Assembly (NCBI RefSeq): GCF_004912165.1
Contig: NZ_STGV01000001.1
Span: 1,116,001-1,180,000 of the forward strand
Origin: Peteryoungia ipomoeae
GTDB lineage: Bacteria > Pseudomonadota > Alphaproteobacteria > Rhizobiales > Rhizobiaceae
Direction: 5' to 3'
Length of the DNA stretch: 64,000 nucleotides
The position numbers and the translations under genes were made by a program. Below, in pieces: positions 46,449 to 56,013 of this stretch (the stretch's first letter is position 1; the number at the start of each line of letters is the position of its first letter). Below the pieces are notes generated by a model, which saw nothing but the letters and a program-made list of their open reading frames with translations, made no database searches and was not told where the DNA came from.

Positions 46449-48338
46449 ATGATTACGATCACCGACATCTCCGCCCGCATTGCCGGGCGCCTGCTCATCG
46501 ACCACGCCAGCGTTTCGCTGCCATCGGGGACCAAAGCCGGTCTCGTCGGCAAGAACGGTGCCGGCAAGTCGACCCTGTTTCGCATCATCACCGGTGATCT
46601 CGCATCCGAGAGCGGCAGCGTGTCGATCCCGCGCAATGCCCGCATCGGCCAGGTCGCGCAGGAAGCGCCCGGCACCGAGGAGAGCCTGATCTCGATCGTG
46701 CTAGCCGCCGACAAGGAGCGCGCCGCGCTGCTTGCCGAGGCCGAAACGGCGACGGATCCGCATCGGATCGCTGAGATCCAGACACGGCTTGCCGATATCG
46801 GCGCGCATTCGGCGGAAGCGCGCGCGGCCACCATTCTGTCCGGGCTTGGCTTCGATCACGAGGCACAGCTTCGCCCGGCCTCCTCCTTTTCCGGTGGCTG
46901 GCGCATGCGCGTGGCGCTTGCCTCCGTCCTGTTTGCCGAGCCGGACCTGCTGCTGCTCGACGAGCCGACCAACTATCTCGATCTCGAAGGCACGCTATGG
47001 CTCGAGGACTATATCCGGCGCTATCCGCACACCGTCATCATCATCAGCCACGACCGCGACCTTCTCAACACCGCGGTCAACTCGATTGTCCATCTCGACC
47101 AGAAGAAGCTTACCTTCTATCGCGGCGGCTATGACAGCTTCGAGCGGCAGAAGGCTGAAAACGACGAATTGCATATGAAGGCCAAGGCGAAGAACGACGC
47201 CGCCCGCAAGCATCTGCAGAGCTTCATCGACCGCTTCCGCGCCAAGGCAACCAAGGCCAAGCAGGCCCAGAGCCGCATCAAGGCGCTGGAGCGCATGGGC
47301 ACGGTTGCCGCCGTCATCGAGGATCACGTCCATCCGATCCATTTCCCGAAACCGGAGAAACAGCCTGCCTCGCCGATCGTTGCCATTGCAGGCGGCGTCG
47401 TCGGCTACGAGCCGGGCAAGGCGATACTGAAGAACCTCAATCTGCGCATCGACAACGATGACCGCATCGCGCTTCTCGGCTCGAACGGCAACGGCAAGTC
47501 GACCTTTGCCAAGTTCATCTCCGGGCGGCTTGACCCGCAGGCGGGACAGCTGAAGACAGCACCGAGCCTGAATGTCGGCTTCTTCGCGCAGCACCAGCTC
47601 GACGACCTCATTCCAAACGAGAGCCCCGTCGACCACGTCCGCCGTCTCATGCCACAGGAGCCGGAAGCGAAAGTCCGCGCGCGGGTCGCCCAGATGGGGC
47701 TTGCAACGGAGAAGATGGACACCGCCGCCAAGGATCTTTCCGGCGGCGAGAAGGCCCGTCTGCTGATGGGGCTTGCCGCCTTCCATGCACCGAACCTTCT
47801 CATTCTCGACGAACCGACCAACCACCTCGACATCGACAGCCGCAAGGCGCTGATCGAGGCGCTGAACGATTACGAGGGCGCGGTCATCCTGATCTCGCAC
47901 GATCGCCATCTGATCGAGGCGACCGTCGATCGCTTGTGGCTTGTCAACAACGGCACGGTCACCAGCTTCGACGGCGACATGGAGGAGTATCGCGCCCTGA
48001 TCGTCGCTTCGGGCAAGAAGCCGGCGGAGAAGGACAAGGCAGATGGCAGCGCGGAGACGGTGAACAAGGCCGACCAGCGCAAGGCCGCTGCCGACAAGCG
48101 CGCAAGCCTCGCGCCATTGAAGAAAAAGATCAACGAAGTCGAAGCCTTGACCAAGAAACTGGAGACATTGATTCAAGGCCTCGACAAGGAGCTTGCCGAT
48201 CCCGCCCTCTACGAGAAGGCACCCGCCAAGGCGGCTGAAAAGGCAAAGCAGCGCGGCGAAGCGGCAGCCAAGCTTTCAGCGGCCGAAGAGCAGTGGCTGG
48301 AACTCTCGGCCGAGTACGAAGAGGGCATGGCAGGTTAG
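46449..48338 (+). CDS. ABC-F family ATPase
   Basis: A 629-residue soluble protein with two ABC domains and no membrane segment, as in ABC-F translation factors (Uup, YheS, EttA group). Domain 1 has GKNGAGKSTLF, FSGGWRMRVALA and LLLDEPTNYLDLEG; domain 2 has GSNGNGKSTFAKF, LSGGEKARLLMGL and LILDEPTNHLDIDS. The linker between them (about 230-290) is charged and helical, and a coiled C-terminal tail of about 90 residues rich in Lys and Glu resembles Uup-type ends. A role at the ribosome is inferred from the family. The ATG at 46449 is the first that gives the standard N-terminus (MITITDIS). Confidence 0.92.
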   Translation: MITITDISARIAGRLLIDHASVSLPSGTKAGLVGKNGAGKSTLFRIITGDLASESGSVSIPRNARIGQVAQEAPGTEESLISIVLAADKERAALLAEAETATDPHRIAEIQTRLADIGAHSAEARAATILSGLGFDHEAQLRPASSFSGGWRMRVALASVLFAEPDLLLLDEPTNYLDLEGTLWLEDYIRRYPHTVIIISHDRDLLNTAVNSIVHLDQKKLTFYRGGYDSFERQKAENDELHMKAKAKNDAARKHLQSFIDRFRAKATKAKQAQSRIKALERMGTVAAVIEDHVHPIHFPKPEKQPASPIVAIAGGVVGYEPGKAILKNLNLRIDNDDRIALLGSNGNGKSTFAKFISGRLDPQAGQLKTAPSLNVGFFAQHQLDDLIPNESPVDHVRRLMPQEPEAKVRARVAQMGLATEKMDTAAKDLSGGEKARLLMGLAAFHAPNLLILDEPTNHLDIDSRKALIEALNDYEGAVILISHDRHLIEATVDRLWLVNNGTVTSFDGDMEEYRALIVASGKKPAEKDKADGSAETVNKADQRKAAADKRASLAPLKKKINEVEALTKKLETLIQGLDKELADPALYEKAPAKAAEKAKQRGEAAAKLSAAEEQWLELSAEYEEGMAG

Positions 48339-48362
48339 GCGGCCGATCCTTGTTGAGCACTG

Positions 48363-48392
48363 GAATATGCGCTAGGTTTATGGCGTATATTC
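48363..48392 (+). promoter_or_regulatory. Putative VapB operator
   Basis: GAATATGCGC (48363-48372) and GCGTATATTC (48383-48392) form a near-perfect inverted repeat (9 of 10) with a 10-base spacer, 13 bases before vapB. Toxin-antitoxin complexes usually repress their own promoter through such dyads. Confidence 0.6.
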
Positions 48393-48405
48393 ACGAGGTG
48401 AGATC

Positions 48406-48666
48406 ATGCCGCTTTATGTGCGCGATGAACGCGTGAACCTGCTCGCCGAGAAGGCGCAGAAAGTCTTGAAGGCTCTGACCAAGACGGATGCCATCCGCCA
48501 GGCTCTTGAACGCGTGCTGAAAGAGGAAGAACAGCGCCCGCCGCTTGCCGAGCGGTTGGAGGCGTTGCGTGCGCGTTACGCTATGCCTGCCTATGAGGCG
48601 CTCGACCCGTTCGATCAGAAGGCTTTCCTTGATGAAATGTGGGGCGACGACGGTGTTCATCGATAG
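48406..48666 (+). CDS. vapB: VapB-type antitoxin
   Basis: An 86-residue antitoxin of the Rv0623/PSK-type VapB family. The N-terminal half (MPLYVRDERVNLLAEKAQ, then LTKTDAIRQALERVL) is a ribbon-helix-helix-like DNA-binding unit. The C-terminal part (LEALRARYAMPAY to MWGDDGVHR) is the disordered arm that blocks VapC. GAGGTGAG is a good ribosome binding site. It overlaps the toxin gene and has an operator-like dyad upstream. Confidence 0.85.
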   Translation: MPLYVRDERVNLLAEKAQKVLKALTKTDAIRQALERVLKEEEQRPPLAERLEALRARYAMPAYEALDPFDQKAFLDEMWGDDGVHR

Positions 48667-49045
48667 TTCGGCGCTGGTGGAAATTCTGACAGATGCGCCG
48701 TTGCGGCAAGAGCTTCTCGACCGGATAGCCGTTTCGCCCACTCCGTTTTCAACGTCGCCGACAGTGATCTATGAAACGACGGTTGTCATCTTTTCCAGAA
48801 CGAACAAGACGGTCGAGGCCACATTCGATTTCGTCGAGGAGTTCCTTGCCGAATTGAACGCCGAAATCCTGCCTGCGACGCGCGAGACGGCGCTTGCTGC
48901 GCTCGATGCCTTTTCGCGCTATGGCAAGGGCAGACATCCGGCCCGGCTCAATTTCGGCGACTGCTTCTCCTATGCGGGTGCCAAGGCATCCGGAGCAGAT
49001 CTGCTCTATGTCGGCGAGGATTTTCGGCAAACGGATCTCGCCTGA
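48653..49045 (+). CDS. vapC: VapC-type PIN-domain toxin
   Basis: A PIN-domain RNase of about 130 residues, the toxin of this pair; VapC proteins cleave specific tRNAs or rRNA. The four acidic active-site residues are present: Asp in MFIDSSALVE, Glu in VIYETTVVI, Asp in LNFGDCFSYAGAK and Asp in YVGEDFRQTD. The GTG at 48653 gives the standard VapC start and overlaps vapB; an in-frame ATG at 48632 would add seven residues. Its cellular target is unknown. Confidence 0.83.
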   Translation: MFIDSSALVEILTDAPLRQELLDRIAVSPTPFSTSPTVIYETTVVIFSRTNKTVEATFDFVEEFLAELNAEILPATRETALAALDAFSRYGKGRHPARLNFGDCFSYAGAKASGADLLYVGEDFRQTDLA

Positions 49046-49075
49046 CGACAGGACCGGAGCCCCCGCCCTGCCCGG

Positions 49076-49525
49076 TCAGGCCTTCTTTTCCCAGCGGCCT
49101 TCCGGCGTTTGCTGCCAATAGGTCAGCGTGTGGCCTTCGCCCTTCAGCTTCTTCCACTGGCTTCGCGCGCCTTCGAGCTGCTCGGTGTCGTAGCCATCGA
49201 ACACAAAGACGATTCGATCGTAGGTGAGATCTGCCGGCGGCTCGGCGCCATCGACAAGGAAGCGTACGGTCGCGTCGTTGATATTGTCCTGGCCTGTCGT
49301 CAGCAACACAGGCTGGCGTTCCGGCGCGGCGCCCTCCTCCGTGCCATGCGGCAGAAAGCTTTCATCCCGATAGGTCCAGAGATGAGCGTCGAGGGCGTCG
49401 CGTCGCTCCGGCTGGCGCGTTTGGACCGCGACGCGCCAGCCGCGCTCGACACTTTTCTCAAGCAGCGGCGGGAGCGCGTCTTCCAGCTTCGATTCCGTCA
49501 GGTGGTAGAACAGGACTTCCGCCAT
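49076..49525 (-). CDS. holC: DNA polymerase III subunit chi
   Basis: A 149-residue chi subunit, which links the clamp loader to single-stranded DNA-binding protein. EVLFYHLTESKLEDALPPLLEKSVERGWRV is cut here to its key parts: FYHLTE at the start, WRVAVQT, LDAHLWTYRDESFLPHG (a chi-family hallmark), VLLTTG and FVFDGYDTEQLEGARSQWK. The gene lies 18 bases after pepA, the same order as pepA-holC in E. coli. Confidence 0.92.
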   Translation of the reverse strand: MAEVLFYHLTESKLEDALPPLLEKSVERGWRVAVQTRQPERRDALDAHLWTYRDESFLPHGTEEGAAPERQPVLLTTGQDNINDATVRFLVDGAEPPADLTYDRIVFVFDGYDTEQLEGARSQWKKLKGEGHTLTYWQQTPEGRWEKKA

Positions 49526-49543
49526 GCCGCTTCTCCGCCTCGA

Positions 49544-51040
49544 TCAGGCTTCGTAATTTGCCCGAACGAACTGGTCGAGAAGGCGTACGCCGTAGCCCGA
49601 CCCCCAGGACTGGTTGATCTCGTCGTTCGGCGACCCCATGGCCGTGCCGGCGACATCGAGATGCGCCCAGGGCGTATCCTTGACGAAGCGCTTGAGGAAT
49701 TGCGCCGCGGTGATCGACCCCGCGTGGCGTCCACCGGTGTTCTTCATATCGGCGAACTTGCTGTCGATCATCTTGTCGTAATCCTTGCCGAGCGGCATGC
49801 GCCACAGGCGCTCGTTCGTGGCAAGGCCGGCGGCCAGCAGCTGGTCAGCCAGCGTGTCGTCATTCGAGAAGAGACCGGCATGCAGATTGCCGAGCGCGAC
49901 GAGGATTGCGCCAGTCAGCGTTGCAAGGTCGATCATCAGCGCCGGCTGGAAGCGCTCGTTGCAGTACCAGAGGGCATCGCAGAGCACGAGGCGGCCTTCC
50001 GCATCGGTGTTGATGACCTCGATGGTCTGCCCCGACATCGAGGTCACGATATCGCCCGGACGCTGGGCATTGCCATCGGGCATGTTCTCAACGAGGCCGA
50101 TGATGCCGATGGCGTTCACTTTGGCCTTGCGCGCCGCCAAAGTGTGCATGAGGCCGGTCACGGCAGCCGCGCCACCCATATCACCCTTCATCTCTTCCAT
50201 GCCGCCAGCCGGCTTGATCGAAATGCCGCCAGTGTCGAAGACAACGCCCTTGCCGATAAAGGCCACCGGCTTGTCCTTCTGTTTGCCGCCCTTCCAGCTC
50301 ATGATAACCAGTCTGGGGGGACGCACCGAACCCTGCGACACGCCGAGCAAGGCACGCATGCCCAGTTTTGCCATTTCCTTTTCGCCGAGGATCTCGATAT
50401 CGACGCCGAGCTTTTCCAGCTCTGCGGCCTTTTCGGCAAATTCTAAGGGCCCCAGAACATTGGCCGGCTCGTTGACGAGGTCGCGCGCCAAAATGACGCC
50501 TTCGGCAACGGCCTGGGCATCGGCAAAGGCCTTCTTGGCGGCTGACGCATCAGCAGTCACAATCGTCACCTTGATCGATTTTGCTTCTTTCGCATCGTCC
50601 TCATCGGGCTTCTTGTCGGTCTTGTAACGGTCGAACTTGTAGGACCGAAGCTGCATGCCAAGGGCAAAGTCTGCGACCGCGTTCGGTGTGATCTCAACAC
50701 CCGGCGCATCCATGAACACCGTGACAGTCTCGGCCCTCTTCAGCTGACCGGCTGCCACACCACCGGCTTTCAGCCAGTCGTGACCGGACATGTCCTCTGC
50801 CTTGCCGAGACCGATAACCAGCAACCTGTCAGCCTGCGAGCCGTGCGGTGCAAGAATATCGAGTGTCGCAAGGGATTTGCCCTTGAACTTGCCGATCTCC
50901 GCCGCCCGCGGATAAATCCCTGCTGGATCCGCCTCGGCAAGGCCCGCCGGCTGATGATTGCCTGATGCCTTGAGCAGGATCGCGAAACCGCCGGTCACAG
51001 TGTGGGATTTGGCGAAGGTCAGGGCAAGCTTGGCGGACAT
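49544..51040 (-). CDS. pepA: Leucyl aminopeptidase (M17)
   Basis: A 498-residue di-metal aminopeptidase, active as a hexamer. The catalytic C-domain shows [16 protein letters not shown] (metal-binding Asp and Lys), the signature [25 protein letters not shown] and a final [10 protein letters not shown]. The N-domain is the typical DNA-binding or oligomerisation lobe. Length and blocks match PepA. The stop codon is 18 bases from holC. It is divergent from lptF across 305 bases. Confidence 0.95.
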   Translation of the reverse strand: MSAKLALTFAKSHTVTGGFAILLKASGNHQPAGLAEADPAGIYPRAAEIGKFKGKSLATLDILAPHGSQADRLLVIGLGKAEDMSGHDWLKAGGVAAGQLKRAETVTVFMDAPGVEITPNAVADFALGMQLRSYKFDRYKTDKKPDEDDAKEAKSIKVTIVTADASAAKKAFADAQAVAEGVILARDLVNEPANVLGPLEFAEKAAELEKLGVDIEILGEKEMAKLGMRALLGVSQGSVRPPRLVIMSWKGGKQKDKPVAFIGKGVVFDTGGISIKPAGGMEEMKGDMGGAAAVTGLMHTLAARKAKVNAIGIIGLVENMPDGNAQRPGDIVTSMSGQTIEVINTDAEGRLVLCDALWYCNERFQPALMIDLATLTGAILVALGNLHAGLFSNDDTLADQLLAAGLATNERLWRMPLGKDYDKMIDSKFADMKNTGGRHAGSITAAQFLKRFVKDTPWAHLDVAGTAMGSPNDEINQSWGSGYGVRLLDQFVRANYEA

Positions 51041-51345
51041 GAAATCTCCAGTTCTGAATGGGACGGGCGCGTCGATGTCGCGCGATCATCGGCGTTTCGA
51101 CTGCGATAGCAAGTTGGCGCGTGCTTTTCCACCGAAGGTTTGGCCACCTGTCGGCACAGGGCACGCAAAGTTGACACTTTCACGACATCGAATAAGGGCG
51201 TGTCCGATTTACCGCGCACGACGAAAAACTTAAGGCTGCCGATAGGGTAAATTTCGTCTCCTTGGTCGCCAAATCGCCGCAACCATCGTAGAGAAGGACC
51301 GACCTCGCGACCTGTCGATTTGCGGCGGGCCACCCGGGAAACTTT
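51041..51345. promoter_or_regulatory. Divergent pepA/lptF promoter region
   Basis: This 305-bp region has no credible gene. A consensus TTGACA lies at 51171-51176 pointing toward lptF, but a matching -10 at the usual spacing is not evident (AATAAG at 51191-51196 would leave only 14 bases). No terminator or long dyad stands out. Confidence 0.4.
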
Positions 51346-52512
51346 ATGAAGATACTCGAAAAATACATCGTGAAGCGTGTCCTCTTGATGTTCCTCACCG
51401 CGCTTCTGCCGGTGCTGGCCATCATCTGGACGACGCAGGTTCTGCAGAGGATCAACCTCGTCACGGATAGCGGCCAGTCAGCTGGCTCGTTCATGCTGTT
51501 GGCGACGATGATTCTGCCGACCCTTGTGTCAACGGTGTTGCCGTTCGCGCTGGTTATCGGCGTGACGCAGACACTGACCACGATGAACAATGATTCCGAG
51601 CTTGCGGTCATCGATGCGTCGGGCGCGCCGCGCAGCATCGTCAACAAGCCGCTGCTCTCGCTGGGAGTCGGCCTGAGCATCTTTACCTTCGTCATGGTTG
51701 GCTTCGTGGAGCCCTCGATGCGGGTCAATGTTCGCCAGATGATTGCAACGGCCTATGCAGACCTTCTGTCGTCGGTGATTGAGGAAAGGACCTTCCGCCA
51801 GATCGAGCCCGGCCTCTACGTGCAGATTACGGAGCGTCAAGCCAGCCGTGGATTGAAAGGACTCCTGATCGCCGATTCCCGCGATCCCCAGACCGAACTC
51901 ATCTATTACGCGCGCGAAGGTGCGGTGGAGGAAGACGGCAAGGCGCTTGTGATGCAGGACGGCGAAGTGCAGCGCAAGGCGCCGGACGGCGAGGTCACCG
52001 TAATCCGTTTCGATTCCTACGCTTTCGATCTGTCGGAGCTTTCGGAAGAGCGCGGCCAGGCGCGTTTCCGCGCCAAGGATCGCGACCTCTTCTTCTTGCT
52101 CGACCCCGACCCGCTGGATGAGGAATATCGGAAAAAACCGGGCGACTATCACGCCGAGTTGCATCGGCGCTTCTCCGTCAGCCTCTTTCCTCTTGTTTTT
52201 GTCGCCGTGTCTTTGATGATCTGCGGCGATGCGCGCTCGCATCGCGAAGCACGGCTGCATCCAATGGCCTCTGCCCTTGTGCTGTCGCTGACGATCTTCT
52301 GGCTGACCAATTATGCGACGTCGATGGCGGAAGATAACGGCGCGCTGATCCCGCTGCTTTATGCGATACCGCTCTTAGCAGGCATGATGGCACTCGTCTC
52401 CCTGAAGCTCAACAAGCGACCGCAGCTGCCGCGCTTCGTCCGGGATGGACTGGATCGCCTTTCAGTCACCGTACGACGCCTCCTGTCGCGCTTCGCGGGG
52501 AGACCGGCATGA
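51346..52512 (+). CDS. lptF: LPS export permease LptF
   Basis: A 388-residue inner membrane subunit of the LptB2FG transporter that extracts LPS. N-terminal helices start with KILEKYIVKRVLLMFLTALL. A periplasmic beta-jellyroll domain lies between about 130 and 270, and helices return at the C-terminus (SVSLFPLVFVAVSLMICGDA, then the last pair). It matches the YjgP family. The stop codon overlaps the lptG start (ATGA at 52509-52512). Confidence 0.93.
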   Translation: MKILEKYIVKRVLLMFLTALLPVLAIIWTTQVLQRINLVTDSGQSAGSFMLLATMILPTLVSTVLPFALVIGVTQTLTTMNNDSELAVIDASGAPRSIVNKPLLSLGVGLSIFTFVMVGFVEPSMRVNVRQMIATAYADLLSSVIEERTFRQIEPGLYVQITERQASRGLKGLLIADSRDPQTELIYYAREGAVEEDGKALVMQDGEVQRKAPDGEVTVIRFDSYAFDLSELSEERGQARFRAKDRDLFFLLDPDPLDEEYRKKPGDYHAELHRRFSVSLFPLVFVAVSLMICGDARSHREARLHPMASALVLSLTIFWLTNYATSMAEDNGALIPLLYAIPLLAGMMALVSLKLNKRPQLPRFVRDGLDRLSVTVRRLLSRFAGRPA

Positions 52513-53591
52513 TCCGCACACTTGGGCTCTACTTTTTCCGCCGCTACATGCTGACCATGGCTTGGTTCTTTATTGGCGTGGTGAGCATTGTCTACCTGAT
52601 CGACTTTACCGAAACCTCGTCCCGCTATGCTGAGCTTCCCGGCTATTCGATTGGCGCCGTCCTGTTTCTGACGGGGCTGAGGCTTCCGATGATCTTGCAG
52701 CAAACAGTGCCGTTCATCGGCCTTTTCGTCGGCATGGCCACGCTGATCAGCTTCAATCGGAAGTCGGAGCTGGTTGTCGCGCGCGCGGCAGGGATTTCCG
52801 TCTGGCAGTTCATGGCGCCCTTCCTGATTGGCGCGGCCCTGATTGGCATCGCCACGACACTGATCGTCAATCCGCTCGCGGCCTGGGGCGAGAGAGTTGG
52901 CAGCGAAATCGAAGCCGAATGGCGCGGCACATCCCCAACAGCGGGCCAGCCCTCGACGCCTTGGCTTCGCCAGACCAGCCAGGGCACCGATCTTGCCATG
53001 GGTGCGCGGACCGTGCTTGGCGGCGGCACCGAGCTTATCGATGTGGTCCTTCTGCACTTTGACGGGGACGGACGCATTGCTCTCAGGCAGGACGCGCGCT
53101 CGGCGAAATTGGAAGATGGTTACTGGAACCTTACCGGCGTCCTGGAGACAAGGCCCGGCGAAATCCAGCAGCGGCACGCCGCTGTGAGGGTCCCGACCAA
53201 TCTCAATGCGGAATATGTCCAGCAAAGGCTCGTTAAAGCCGAAAGCGTTGCTTTTTATGATCTTTTTAACAAGATCGAAGTCGCGCAGTCTTATGGCGTG
53301 GCAACTCACGCGCTGGAGACCCAGTTCCACTCGCTTCTGTCACTGCCATTTCTCATGGTGGCAATGACGCTTATCGCTGCAACCGTCTCACTGAAATTCA
53401 GCCGGATCAACCAATCCCGGTCGGTGATTCTCGGTGGAATCTTGTCAGGCTTCGTGCTTTATGTGGTCACGGTGCTGGTCAGGGCATTCGGAAGCAGCGG
53501 TATCATGCCACCCTCTATTGCAGCATGGGTACCGGTTGTCGTAGCCATGGCATTGGGGGCAACGATTCTGCTTCACAAGGAGGACGGTTAG
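52509..53591 (+). CDS. lptG: LPS export permease LptG
   Basis: A 360-residue partner of LptF. It begins with the family motif TLGLYFFRRYMLTMAWFF, has coupling-helix sequence RLPMILQQTVPFIGLFVGM and SFNRKSELVVARAAGIS, then the periplasmic jellyroll, then C-terminal helices (LPFLMVAMTLIAATVSLKFS). The YjgQ family match is clear. Its 3' end overlaps the lptD start by one base (TAGTG at 53589-53593), so all three lpt genes are translationally coupled. Confidence 0.93.
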   Translation: MIRTLGLYFFRRYMLTMAWFFIGVVSIVYLIDFTETSSRYAELPGYSIGAVLFLTGLRLPMILQQTVPFIGLFVGMATLISFNRKSELVVARAAGISVWQFMAPFLIGAALIGIATTLIVNPLAAWGERVGSEIEAEWRGTSPTAGQPSTPWLRQTSQGTDLAMGARTVLGGGTELIDVVLLHFDGDGRIALRQDARSAKLEDGYWNLTGVLETRPGEIQQRHAAVRVPTNLNAEYVQQRLVKAESVAFYDLFNKIEVAQSYGVATHALETQFHSLLSLPFLMVAMTLIAATVSLKFSRINQSRSVILGGILSGFVLYVVTVLVRAFGSSGIMPPSIAAWVPVVVAMALGATILLHKEDG

Positions 53592-55891
53592 TGGCGGTAA
53601 GTGACCGCGGAAATATCAGGCGGCTCTCGGTAGTCCTGCTGACCAGCGTTGCGGTGTGCGCCTTGTCGCCATCGGCTCCGGCTGCGTTTGCCCAGAGCGC
53701 GCAACAGTCCCCTGTAAGTGCTGATGTATCCGAAGATGCAAAGCTGCTTCTGGCAGCGAACGAACTCGTCTACGACCGCGATGCTGAGCGCGTGGTCGCC
53801 AATGGCGCCGTTCAGATCAATTATGGCGGCTACCAGATGGTGGCGCGCCAGGTGGTTTATGATCAGAAAACCGGCAGGGTTACCGCTGCCGGCAATATCG
53901 AGTTGGTCGAGCCGACGGGCAACCGCGTCTATGCGGATTCGCTCGATGTAACGGACAACTTCTCGGACGGTTTCCTGCGCGCACTGCGCGTCGAAACCAC
54001 CGACAATACGCGGCTTGTCGCAGAGAGCGCCGAGCGCGTTGGTGGCACCCAGATGATCCTGCACAAGGGCGTCTACACGGCCTGCCTACCCTGCGCGGAA
54101 AATCCGTCTCGCCCGCCGATCTGGCAGGTCAAGGCAGAGCGCGTCGTTCAGGACGGCAAGAAGAAGACCGTGCGACTGGAAAAGGCGCGATTCGAGCTGT
54201 TCGGGCATTCGATTGCGACGCTTCCGTTCATCGAGGTTCCGGACAACACGGTAAAGCGCAAATCCGGCTTCCTGTTCCCGGAATTTCGAACGGCTGAAAA
54301 GCTCGGCTTCGGCATTGCCGTTCCCTACTACATTGCCATTGCGCCTGATCGCGACGCGACGATCACGACCACCGGTTATACAAGCCAGGGCGCGCTGATC
54401 GAAGGTGAGTACCGCCAACGCTTCGAAAAGGGCAACGCCACATTGCGGGTTGCCGCCATCAATCAGATGGATACGGAAGGGTTTGATGCGGGCACCAGCG
54501 ATGCGCGCCGCGATTTTCGCGGGATGGTCGCGACGAAGGGTGACTTCAAGATCAATTCACGCTGGGCGTTTGGCTGGGATGCGATGTTCCAGTCGGACAA
54601 CAACTTCGCCCGCACCTACGGCATTGACGGGTACAACAATTCGACCAACACGAACGTTGCGTACCTGACCGGTTTGGGCGACCGCAATTTCTTCGACATG
54701 CGCGGCTATTATTTCGATGTCCAGGACGCCGATCTCGATAGCACCGCGGAGAAGAAGCAGGCTACCGTCCTGCCTGTGATTGACTATAGCTACTACGCAC
54801 CGGAGCTTGTGGCCGGTGGGCAGTTGTCCGGCACGATGAACTTCACCTCCCTGTCGCGCTTCTCCTCGGATGGCTTGACGGGCCTGAAGGGCAACATGAA
54901 CCGCCTGACAGGTGAGTTGGAATGGCAGCGGACCTATGATGCGCCGGGCGGCCTGCAGATCACGCCAATCCTCGCTGCTCGCGGAGACGCCTATGGCCTC
55001 GCCATGGACGATCCGGGTGCAGCCTATGGCGGTGACTTCACCTCCAGCGATGCGCCGACCCGGCACATGCTGACGGCGGGCATCGAAGCACGCTATCCCT
55101 GGCTGATCACAACCGGCAACAGCTCGCATATCATCGAGCCGATTGCGCAGATCTACGCTCGCAATGACGAAAGTTTTGCCGGCGGACTGCCAAACGAAGA
55201 TGCGCAGAGCCTGGTGTTTGACGCGACGAACCTGTTCGACCGCGACAAGTTCTCCGGTTTTGACCGCGTCGAGGGTGGTACGCGCGCCAATGTCGGCGTA
55301 CGCTATACCGGTACGTTCGATAACGGCATTGGCCTGCGTGGCCTCTTCGGTCAGTCCTACCACCTGGCCGGGCTCAACTCCTATGCCAGTGAAGATCTCG
55401 TTTCGGTCGGAGCCTATTCGGGACTTGAGACCGACGTCTCGGACTTCGTCGCGATGGCCGGCATCGATCTGCCCATCGGCATATCGGCTAATGCCAGCGT
55501 TCGTCTGGACGAGAAGACACTTGAAGTTCAGCGCACCGATCTCGGCGCGTCCTATTCGCGCGATCGCTTCACCACAAGCGTGACTTTCACGCAGGTGGCG
55601 GCACGTCCGGAATACGGCTTTGATGAGGACAATCAGACGATCAGCAGCAGCTCGACGGTCAAGCTGAACGAATCCTGGTCTGTTTTCGGCTCGGTGAACT
55701 ACGACATCGATGCGAACAGCTTCAATCGTCGCAGCGTCGGCATTTCCTACGGGGATGAGTGCACCACCTTCTCGCTTGCCTATTCCGACAAGTACGACCC
55801 CAACTCCGAAACGGCAAATGACTGGACGATTGGCGGAAAGCTGGTCTTCCGGACGCTGGGAGAAATCAACCTGAGCGATACTACGTTCTGA
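53591..55891 (+). CDS. lptD: LPS assembly outer membrane protein LptD
   Basis: A 766-residue outer membrane barrel that inserts LPS into the outer leaflet together with LptE. The signal peptide covers about residues 1-37 (ends PAAFAQ). The OstA-type N-terminal domain (NELVYDRDAERVVANGAVQI) is the end of the periplasmic LPS bridge. The large barrel follows. Cys pairs in YTACLPCAEN and a single late Cys in YGDECTTF could form the disulfide that joins plug and barrel. The GTG at 53591 is the best start because it overlaps lptG; an earlier in-frame ATG at 53525 lies inside lptG. Confidence 0.93.
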   Translation: MAVSDRGNIRRLSVVLLTSVAVCALSPSAPAAFAQSAQQSPVSADVSEDAKLLLAANELVYDRDAERVVANGAVQINYGGYQMVARQVVYDQKTGRVTAAGNIELVEPTGNRVYADSLDVTDNFSDGFLRALRVETTDNTRLVAESAERVGGTQMILHKGVYTACLPCAENPSRPPIWQVKAERVVQDGKKKTVRLEKARFELFGHSIATLPFIEVPDNTVKRKSGFLFPEFRTAEKLGFGIAVPYYIAIAPDRDATITTTGYTSQGALIEGEYRQRFEKGNATLRVAAINQMDTEGFDAGTSDARRDFRGMVATKGDFKINSRWAFGWDAMFQSDNNFARTYGIDGYNNSTNTNVAYLTGLGDRNFFDMRGYYFDVQDADLDSTAEKKQATVLPVIDYSYYAPELVAGGQLSGTMNFTSLSRFSSDGLTGLKGNMNRLTGELEWQRTYDAPGGLQITPILAARGDAYGLAMDDPGAAYGGDFTSSDAPTRHMLTAGIEARYPWLITTGNSSHIIEPIAQIYARNDESFAGGLPNEDAQSLVFDATNLFDRDKFSGFDRVEGGTRANVGVRYTGTFDNGIGLRGLFGQSYHLAGLNSYASEDLVSVGAYSGLETDVSDFVAMAGIDLPIGISANASVRLDEKTLEVQRTDLGASYSRDRFTTSVTFTQVAARPEYGFDEDNQTISSSSTVKLNESWSVFGSVNYDIDANSFNRRSVGISYGDECTTFSLAYSDKYDPNSETANDWTIGGKLVFRTLGEINLSDTTF

Positions 55892-55923
55892 GAACGCTGG
55901 ATCGCCAGGACGGGCCATTGTTT

Positions 55924-55958
55924 TGCCGCACGGATTGTGCAATCCGTGCGGCAGTTTT
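55924..55958 (+). terminator. Strong terminator-like hairpin inside the lptD-surA interval
   Basis: TGCCGCACGGATTG (55924-55937) and CAATCCGTGCGGCA (55940-55953) form a perfect 14-bp stem around TG, followed by GTTTTAAT. It lies 32 bases past lptD and 56 bases before surA, so it should separate or attenuate transcription between them. Confidence 0.85.
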
Positions 55959-56013
55959 AATATGTCCACACGAAGACATTCACCGGCTCAGCCGGATGAA
56001 GAAAGGATGACAC

